The translations under genes were made by a program, and so were the position numbers. 64,000 nt of DNA. It comes from CAVTAV01 sp963732795. Its GTDB lineage: Bacteria; Pseudomonadota; Alphaproteobacteria; CAVTAV01. Below, in pieces: positions 58,250 to 64,000 of the stretch (its first letter is position 1; each line of letters begins with the position of its first letter). The stretch covers positions 62,001-126,000 of the forward strand of contig CAVTAV010000011.1 of the NCBI GenBank assembly GCA_963732795.1, read 5' to 3'. Under the pieces are notes generated by a model. That model was not told where the DNA came from. It was given only the letters and a program-made list of their open reading frames with translations, and searched no databases.

Positions 58250-58769
58250 ATGCAGCAAAACGTTCGGGAGAAGATCCGGTCGGATTCTCGAGGGAGTGAG
58301 CAACGAGCAATCGAAGGCTCTCTATCTCGATTCCCTGCGGCTGATCGAGCGGCTGCACCGGCGCCTTCTGGACGTCATCAAGGTCCGGCTGGACAGCCTC
58401 GGCCTCGGCGAGATCAACAGCGTTCAGGCCCTTCTGCTCTACAATATCGGCACCAACGAAATGACCGCCGGCGAGCTGAGAAGCCGCGGCTATTACACCG
58501 GCTCGAACGTCTCCTACAATCTCAAGAAGCTGGTCGAAGGCGGCTATATCGAGCATGAGCGCTCGCGCCACGACCGCCGTTCCGTCCGGATCCGCCTGAG
58601 CGACAAGGGCAAGGAAATCTGCGACATCGTCGACGAGCTCTATGAGGGCCAGGTCGTGGCCGTCACCGGCGATGCATTGCTCGGGGACGAAGGTCTGCGC
58701 GCCATGAACGAGACGCTAAAGGCGCTGGAGCGCTTCTGGAGCGACCAGATCCAGTTCGGCGGCTTCTGA
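58250..58769 (+). CDS. LdtR-like MarR-family regulator (frameshift near N-terminus)
   Basis: A winged-helix regulator of about 173 residues: YLDSLRLIERLHRRLLDVIK, EINSVQALLLYNIGTNEMTAGELRSRGYYTGSNVSYNLKKLVEGGYI (recognition region GYYTGSNVSYNLKKLV), and the wing HERSRHDRRSVRIRLSDKG. This matches LdtR, known in rhizobia to control an L,D-transpeptidase. The frame breaks directly after GATTC at 58284–58288; removing one base joins ATG 58250 (MQQNVREKIRSD) to EGVSNEQSK. If the break is real, the gene could instead start at GTG 58296. No ldt gene is adjacent. Confidence 0.82.
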
Positions 58770-58991
58770 CCGCGTTAACCGTTTCCGTCCGCATATCCCG
58801 CCTGCTCGCGTCAATCTGTCCGATTGACGCTGAACCAGCTGTCTGTTACGCGATCATGCTCCGTCGGCCCGCAGGGCTGACGGAAATCAATCTCAGTTTG
58901 CGCCAAAGCCTTAAAATGTCGCCGAGATAAGATATATGCTAGTCTCGGTGCGTCAGCGCAGAACTGAGCGAAAGGAACGGGTTCCGAGGCC

Positions 58992-60206
58992 ATGGATGCC
59001 GAGCGCGTATTTGCCCAGGCGATCGAACGTCTGAAAACGGAAGGAAACTACCGGGTCTTTACCGACATCACCCGGAAGATACGGCGCGTTTCCGAAGGCC
59101 CGCCGGCACACCAAGGACGGCGTCAAAGACATCGTCGTCTGGTGCAGCAACGACTATCTCTGCATGGGCCAGCATCCCGATGTCATCAAGGCGATGCATG
59201 ATGCGGTCGACGATGTCGGCGCCGGCGCCGGCGGCACCCGTAACATCAGCGGCACCACCCATTACCACGTTCTCCTCGAGCAGGAACTCGCCGATCTTCA
59301 TGGTAAGGACTCCGCGCTCCTGTTCACCTCCGGCTACAATTCGAACGAAGCGACGCTCAGCACGCTCGCCAAGCTTCTGCCGGGCTGCATTGATCTTTTC
59401 CGACGCGCTCAATCATGCCTCGATGATCGAAGGCATCCGGCATAGCGGCGCCCCGAAGCGGATCTGGAAGCATAACGACGTCGCCGATCTCGACCGGCTA
59501 CTTGCCGAGGCCGATCCACGACGCGCCCAAGTTGATCGCCTTCGAATCCGTCTATTCGATGGATGGCGACGTTGCGCCGATCGCGCAAATTTGCGACGTG
59601 GCCGACAAATACGGCGCGCTCACTTATCTCGACGAGGTCCATGCGGTCGGGCTCTATGGCCCGCGCGGCGGCGGCATCGCCGACCGGGAAGGCCTGATGG
59701 ATCGGCTGACCGTCATCGAGGGCACGCTTGCCAAGGCTTTCGGCGTAATGGGTGGCTATATCACGGGCTCGAAGAATTTGGTCGATGCCGTCCGGAGCTA
59801 TGCGCCGGGGTTCATCTTTACGACCTCGCTCGCGCCCGTGCTCGCGGCTGGAGCGCTTGCCAGCGTCCGCCATCTGAAGGCGAGCCAGGTCGAGCGCCAG
59901 GGCCTGCATCAGCGGGCGACCCGCCTCAAGACGCTCTTCACCGAAGCCGGATTGCCGGTCATGCCGAGCGACACCCATATCGTGCCGCTCCTTGTCGGCG
60001 ATGCCGCGCTCTGCAAGCAGGTTTCGGACGTGCTCTTGGACGATTTCGGCATCTATGTTCAGCCGATCAATTACCCCACCGTGCCGCGCGGTACCGAGCG
60101 CCTGCGCTTCACTCCCGGGCCGTTGCATACCGACGAAATGATGAGCGATCTCGTCGCCGCGCTCGACCGGGTCTGGAGCAAGCTCGACCTCAAGCGCGCC
60201 GCATGA
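58992..60206 (+). CDS. hemA: 5-aminolevulinate synthase HemA (three frameshifts)
   Basis: Condenses glycine and succinyl-CoA, the first step of the C4 haem route; this marks the organism as alphaproteobacterial. In order: RLKTEGNYRVFTDITRK, KYGAFPKARRHTKDGVKDI, VVWCSNDYLCMGQHPDV, GGTRNISGTTHYHVLLE, LLFTSGYNSNEATLS, IFSDALNHASMIEGIR, FESVYSMDGDVAPI, EVHAVGLYGPRGGGIAD and the PLP lysine in GTLAKAFGVMGGYI. The breaks are near 59080, 59388 and 59517; each is fixed by removing one base. 405 residues, the family size. It is followed by a DUF6898-like gene. Confidence 0.92.
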
Positions 60207-60225
60207 CAGGCGTCGGGCCGCGTTA

Positions 60226-60438
60226 ATGACGGGCTATGGCGCGTCATCCGATGACGGCCACGGCTATCTCATCGAATTCGTTCGGATCGGCAACACGACC
60301 AAGGTCTCGGCCATCGATCCCAAGACCGGGATCGAGGTCTCGATCGTCGGTCCCACGAACGCCGGCGACGCGATCCTGACGCGAAACGCCGTCGCCAAGC
60401 TCACACGCCGCTTGGCGAGCGGTTCTCCGAAGACGTAA
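60226..60438 (+). CDS. DUF6898-like small protein
   Basis: 70 residues: GHGYLIEFVRIGNTTKVSAIDP, GIEVSIVGPTNAGDAILTRNAV. The phrase 'EFxRIGNxxKVSAIDPxTGxEVSIVGP' is one I know from short alphaproteobacterial DUF6898 proteins, usually near hemA or in small unlinked genes. No cysteines, signal or membrane segments. It lies 19 bases behind hemA and is probably cotranscribed. Function unknown. Confidence 0.7.
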   Translation: MTGYGASSDDGHGYLIEFVRIGNTTKVSAIDPKTGIEVSIVGPTNAGDAILTRNAVAKLTRRLASGSPKT

Positions 60439-60473
60439 GTCGGACATCTGGAACCGGAGACGTCAAACCGTGT

Positions 60474-60572
60474 CGTCATGCCAGCGAAGGCTGGCATCCA
60501 GACGGCCGTTTAAGGCCGAAGATCGGATCGCGCGTCACGAAGGTCTGGGCCCCAGCCTCCGCTGGGGCGACG
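60474..60572. repeat. Palindromic intergenic repeat, CGTCATGCCAGC type
   Basis: Left arm CGTCATGCCAGCGAAGGCTGG; right arm CCCCAGCCTCCGCTGGGGCGACG (ends at 60572). It sits between two convergent genes. It is the same family as the element at 19378. Confidence 0.8.
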
Positions 60573-60587
60573 CTCTGTGCAGTCGTG

Positions 60588-61034
60588 TTATTTGGATTTG
60601 CGCCGCGAGGTGGTGCGCTTGGCCGAGCGGCCGAGGCCGATCTGCTTGGCGAATTCGGAGCGCTGCTTGGCGTAATTGGGCGCGACCATGGGATAGTCGG
60701 CCGGCAGGTTCCAGCGTGCGCGGTATTCGGCCGGCGTCATGCCGAAATTCGACCGGAGATAGCGCTTCAGCATTTTCAGCCGCTTACCGTCTTCGAGACA
60801 CACGATGTAATCGGGCGTCACCGACTTGCGGATCGGGACCGCCGGCTTGCGGTTTGCTTGAGCGGTTTCTTCGGACGGACGCCCGAGATTGGACAACGCT
60901 CCGTGAACGGTTGAGATCAAGTCCGGTATAGTTGCCGCCGGCAGTGAGTTGTTACTCAAATACGCGGTCACAATATCGACGGCCATTCGTAACGTTTGAT
61001 CTTCTGCCAAGTCTTCCCGGTCAGTCGCAGCCAT
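60588..61034 (-). CDS. mucR: MucR/Ros-family transcriptional regulator lacking zinc histidines
   Basis: 148 residues. The N-terminal helices (MAVDIVTAYLSNNSLPAATIPDLI) drive oligomerisation. The DNA-binding core is YIVCLEDGKRLKMLKRYLRSNFGMTPAEYR, quoted in two parts: YIVCLEDGKRLKML and KRYLRSNFGMTPAEYR, then WNLPADYPMVAPNYAKQRSE. In zinc-binding MucR proteins the ligands are Cys, Asp, His, His (CLED ... RHLMTH); here Cys and Asp remain but the two histidines are Tyr and Asn. A basic tail (KRTTSRRKSK) follows. It probably binds AT-rich promoters as a global silencer. Confidence 0.9.
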   Translation of the reverse strand: MAATDREDLAEDQTLRMAVDIVTAYLSNNSLPAATIPDLISTVHGALSNLGRPSEETAQANRKPAVPIRKSVTPDYIVCLEDGKRLKMLKRYLRSNFGMTPAEYRARWNLPADYPMVAPNYAKQRSEFAKQIGLGRSAKRTTSRRKSK

Positions 61035-61525
61035 TGTTTCACAAGCCCTAAGAGTATGACGCCTTTTTATACTGTCTACTATTTGGTGATTTCACACTAA
61101 AATCAAGCGCAATTTGCAAGTCTGGTGGGAACTGCACGTTAGCAATTGCACGGCAGTTCTGCAAGTAGTGCAATGAATTAGGACGACCACAATCAGACAT
61201 CAATCGTTTTTCCGCACGATTTCTATACGCAACTGGGTGTTTTGGTCAATCAAATCACCACAATTAGCTCCCTCTAAGGCCGAATAACCGGGCCAATACG
61301 ATGCCGCAGGTCCGTCGATCCAGGGGTGCCCACGATGTTGAGTTTGGCTGTATCTCTTTGATTTCAATCGCGGCGACGAAACATTGTGCAATGTTGGCGC
61401 AATGCGGCAAGATATGGTAATGAATTTGATAGCTTCACGCCTCTGGCAAGGCAGTATTGAGTATTGATGAAAGCCGCGGATCGGAACGACCTCGATCGGA
61501 TCCGCGGGCTGAGGTTTTTGCCGTT
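61035..61525. other. AT-richer intergenic region between mucR and rpiB
   Basis: These 491 bases are clearly richer in A and T than the rest of the window, with short tracts such as TTTTTATACTG and GTTTTTCCGC. It should hold the mucR promoter and that of rpiB. MucR proteins bind such DNA, so autoregulation is plausible. A 63-codon reverse frame at 61200–61391 is not protein-like enough to call. Confidence 0.45.
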
Positions 61526-61969
61526 ATGACACGAACGACAGTCGCGATCGGTTCGGATCACGCCGGATTCGACCTGAAACAGGTGCTGGCGGCCTATCTT
61601 CCCGAGCTGGGCTATGAGGTCTTGGATCTCGGCACCAACGGGACGGCGTCGGTCGATTACCCGGATTACGGTTCCGCGGTCGCGGCGGCGGTGGCCGAGG
61701 GGCGGGCCCGGTTCGGCGTGGTGGTCTGCGGCACCGGGATCGGCATCAGCATTGCGGCGAATTGCAATCGGGAGGTGCGGGCGGCGGTTTGCCACGATCA
61801 TGTGACCGCCGAGATGAGCCGGCGCCACAACGACGCAAATATCCTGGCGCTCGGCGCCCGGATTATCGGGGTCGAGGTCGCCAAGGAGTGCGTACGGACG
61901 TTCCTGACCGCGCCGTTCGAGGGCGGGCGCCATGCCGGCCGCGTCGCGAAACTGTCAGCAATCGCTTAA
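61526..61969 (+). CDS. rpiB: Ribose 5-phosphate isomerase B
   Basis: Interconverts ribose 5-phosphate and ribulose 5-phosphate. Motifs: VAIGSDHAGFDLKQ, YPDYGSAVAAAV, the catalytic Cys region VVCGTGIGISIAAN and HNDANILALGARI. 147 residues from ATG 61526; the upstream in-frame ATG at 61457 lacks family sequence. It lies 62 bases before glyA on the same strand, an order seen in many alphaproteobacteria. Confidence 0.93.
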   Translation: MTRTTVAIGSDHAGFDLKQVLAAYLPELGYEVLDLGTNGTASVDYPDYGSAVAAAVAEGRARFGVVVCGTGIGISIAANCNREVRAAVCHDHVTAEMSRRHNDANILALGARIIGVEVAKECVRTFLTAPFEGGRHAGRVAKLSAIA

Positions 61970-62031
61970 GTCTTTGATTTTAAAATGTGTGATTGTTCGT
62001 GTTCTGGGGTGAATTGAAGGTTTGATATCTG

Positions 62032-63346
62032 ATGTCTGTTTTGAATTCCGATAGACCGACGGCGGCGATCGCCGGATTTTTTGATGACGGCCTATCTGCG
62101 CGAGATCCCGAAATCGCCGATGCCATCCTGTCCGAGATCAAGCGCCAGCAGGATCATCTCGAGCTCATTGCGTCGGAAAACATCGTCAGCCGGGCTGTGC
62201 TCGAGGCCCAAGGCTCGGTTCTGACCAACAAATATGCCGAGGGCTATCCCGGCAAGCGCTATTATGGCGGCTGCGAGCATGTCGACGTCGTGGAAGCGGT
62301 CGCGATCTCGCGCGCCAAGCGGCTGTTCGACTGCGGCTTCGCCAATGTCCAGCCCCATTCGGGTGCACAGGCCAACGGCGCGGTGTTCATGGCGCTCCTG
62401 AAACCCGGCGATACCTTCCTCGGCCTGTCGCTTGCCTCGGGCGGGCATCTGACCCATGGCGCGGCCCCGGCCCAATCCGGCAAATGGTTCAATTCCGTGC
62501 AATATGGCGTGGCAAAGGAAACCGGCCGGATCGATTACGACGAGGTTGCCAGGCTCGCCCAGGAGCACAAGCCGAAGCTCATCATCGCCGGCGCGACGGC
62601 CTATTCCCGGATCATCGATTTCCCGCGCTTCCGCGAGATCGCGGACTTGGTCGGCGCCTATCTGATGGTCGATATGGCCCATTTCTCGGGGCTCGTAGCC
62701 GCCGGACTGCATCCGAGCCCTCTGCCCTATGCCCATGTGGTCACGACCACCACCCACAAGACGCTCCGCGGGCCCGCGCGGCGGCATGATCCTCAGCAAT
62801 GACGAGGACATGTTCAAGCGGCTCAACTCGGCGGTTTTCCCGGGCCTGCAGGGCGGCCCGCTGATGCATGTGATCGCCGCCAAGGCCGTGGCCCTGGGCG
62901 AGGCGCTCCGGCCCGAATACCGGCTTTATGCCCGCCAGGTCGTCGACAATGCCGACGAGCTCGCCAAGACGCTGCAGTCGGCGGGCGTCGATATCGTCTC
63001 GGGCGGCACAGACAATCACCTCATGCTGGTCGATCTCAGGCCCAAGGGTCTCAAGGGCAACGCGGTCTCGGAAGCGCTCGGCCGCGCCAATATCACTGCC
63101 AACAAGAACGCGATCCCCTATGATCCGGAGCCGCCGACGGTGACCTCCGGTATCCGGCTGGGGTCTCCCGCCTGCACGACGCGCGGCTTCTCGCGCCGCG
63201 AGTTCCGTATCGTGGGCGAGCTGATCGCGGAGGTACTGAACGGTCTCGTCGATAGCCCGGAGGGGAATGCTGCGGTCGAGGCCGAGGTGCGCCGGAAGGT
63301 GCTCGACTTGACGCGGGCCTTTCCGATCTATCCGGATCTCGCTTGA
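62032..63346 (+). CDS. glyA: Serine hydroxymethyltransferase GlyA (one frameshift)
   Basis: Converts serine to glycine and gives methylene-THF. It starts MSVLNSDRPTAAIAG; then LIASENIVSRAVLEAQGS, NKYAEGYPGKRYYGGCE, HSGAQANGAVFMALLKPGD, MVDMAHFSGLVAAG, and the PLP lysine in VVTTTTHKTLRGPRGG. One extra C in the run at 62773–62775 breaks the frame; without it the join reads LRGPRGGMILSNDED. It ends LDLTRAFPIYPDLA. About 437 residues. glyA–nrdR–ribD is a common alphaproteobacterial order. Confidence 0.94.
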
Positions 63347-63420
63347 GGAGGGCCGGCGGGGCGGATTTTATATGAGGGGTACCGTTGCGATGCGCTGGAT
63401 TGCGATGATGGGGGGGAAGC

Positions 63421-63891
63421 ATGCGCTGTCCGTTCTGTAGCCACGAAGATACGCAGGTGAAGGACTCGCGTCCCACCGAGGACCGGGCGTCGATTCGCCG
63501 CCGGCGCTTCTGCCCGGCTTGCGGGGCGCGGTTCACGACTTTCGAACGGGTTCAGCTCCGCGAGCTGACCGTCATCAAGAAGAACGGCCGCCGCGTGCCC
63601 TTCGACCGCGACAAGCTCGCCCGCTCTCTCTCGGTCGCGTTGCGCAAGCGCCCGGTCGATCCGGACCGTGTGGAACGCATGATCAACGGCCTCGTCCGGC
63701 GGCTCGAAAGCATGGGCGAGAACGAGATCCCGGTGGCGGTCATCGGCGAATTGGCGATGGAGGGCCTGGCGAGCCTCGATCAGGTCGCCTATGTCCGCTT
63801 CGCCTCGGTCTACAAGAATTTCCGTGAGGCCAAGGACTTCGAGGAATTCATCGGCGAGCTCGGCAACCGCGAGCCGTTGGAAGTCGATTAG
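63421..63891 (+). CDS. nrdR: Transcriptional repressor NrdR
   Basis: 156 residues. The N-terminal zinc ribbon has MRCPFCSHEDTQVKDSRP and RRRFCPACGARFTTFER (four cysteines), followed by an ATP-cone (VIKKNGRRVPFDRDKLARSL). It represses ribonucleotide reductase genes via NrdR boxes when dATP binds. Complete and intact; 74 bases downstream of glyA and 39 bases upstream of ribD. Confidence 0.95.
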   Translation: MRCPFCSHEDTQVKDSRPTEDRASIRRRRFCPACGARFTTFERVQLRELTVIKKNGRRVPFDRDKLARSLSVALRKRPVDPDRVERMINGLVRRLESMGENEIPVAVIGELAMEGLASLDQVAYVRFASVYKNFREAKDFEEFIGELGNREPLEVD

Positions 63892-63930
63892 CGACGGGCC
63901 GCGGTATCGCCCGCGGCGGACGATCCGGTC

Positions 63931-64000
63931 ATGGCAAGCTCAGACTCCTGGCATATGAGCGTCGCGCTGGGATTGGCCGCGCGCGGGCTGGGGCGCGTCT
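63931..64000 (+). CDS. ribD: Riboflavin biosynthesis RibD, N-terminus only
   Basis: Only the first 23 codons are present: MASSDSWHMSVALGLAARGLGRV. The 'M..AL.LA.RGLGRV' start is the N-terminus of the RibD deaminase domain, where 'WPNPxVGCV' would follow outside the window. The position directly behind nrdR supports it. Confidence 0.75.
   Translation, partial: MASSDSWHMSVALGLAARGLGRV

Noticed and set aside
61200..61391. A 63-codon reverse frame between mucR and rpiB
   Set aside because: No recognisable sequence or ribosome site, and the region looks like AT-rich regulatory DNA.
62000..62031. Glycine riboswitch before glyA
   Set aside because: The gap between rpiB and glyA is only about 60 bases and has no aptamer-like conserved sequence.
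1..64000. CRISPR arrays, prophage or transposase genes
   Set aside because: No regularly spaced direct repeats, no integrase, capsid or transposase motifs were found on either strand; the only repeats are the three palindromic elements.

Overview
This is about 64 kb of GC-rich chromosome from an alphaproteobacterium. The assignment rests on gene content: 5-aminolevulinate synthase (C4 haem route), CarD, a MucR/Ros regulator, RpoH, an NrdR–RibD block behind glyA, Bpt aminoacyl transferase, methylmalonyl-CoA mutase, hopanoid genes hpnI/hpnJ and alpha-type MotA/MotB. No plasmid, phage or transposase gene was seen, so it reads as ordinary chromosome. The genus cannot be named from the sequence alone.

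Layout. 0–1.3 kb: hpnJ (cut by the window edge) and hpnI. 1.6–10.1 kb: accessory metabolism, with a membrane protein, a carotenoid-oxygenase remnant, a tandem SnoaL-like protein, two metallo-beta-lactamase-fold hydrolases, a small barrel protein, a PQQ/haem alcohol dehydrogenase and a BON–MscS channel. 10.8–11.7 kb: a VIT/CCC1 metal transporter and tRNA-Arg(CCT). 11.8–16.9 kb: an ectoine degradation operon, doeB2-doeD-doeA-doeC. 17–22.8 kb: histidine phosphatase, soluble chemoreceptor, SNase-like and M48 proteins, rpoH. 23–33.3 kb: carD, fdxA, TerB-like, murI, GNAT, argC, OsmC, AraC-type regulator, pyrF, S4 protein, SUV3-like helicase. 33.4–36.9 kb: secreted PRC-barrel and EF-hand proteins, a probable anti-sigma/ECF pair and a porin-like beta barrel. 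37.3–39.4 kb: methylmalonyl-CoA mutase. 39.5–46.4 kb: three tandem paralogues of a DUF8021-like protein followed by two tandem S9 peptidase paralogues. 46.4–58 kb: TRAP permeases, bpt, SLC13 carrier, motB/motA, methyltransferase, hemB, OmpA-like protein, desaturase and a small membrane protein. 58.2–64 kb: LdtR-like MarR regulator, hemA, a DUF6898-like protein, mucR, rpiB, glyA, nrdR and the start of ribD.

A dominant property of the window is about 40 single-base (rarely two-base) indels that break otherwise well conserved genes, including essential ones (hemA, hemB, glyA, argC). They are unevenly spread: none in genes between about 15.6 and 26.4 kb, and about half of all between 49 and 60 kb. 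Adding or removing one base restores family-typical protein in nearly every case, so I annotate these as intact genes with assembly-type frameshifts. Roughly ten of the sites lie in or directly beside GANTC, the CcrM methylation motif of alphaproteobacteria. Two short remnants (carotenoid oxygenase, DJ-1/PfpI) look like real decay.

Most worth following up: the DUF8021 triplet with the paired S9 peptidases, one of which has lost its catalytic Asp and His; the VIT-like leader on the neighbouring MscS channel; a MucR without its two zinc-binding histidines; and the lack of any stop codon, in any frame, between hemB and the following membrane methyltransferase.
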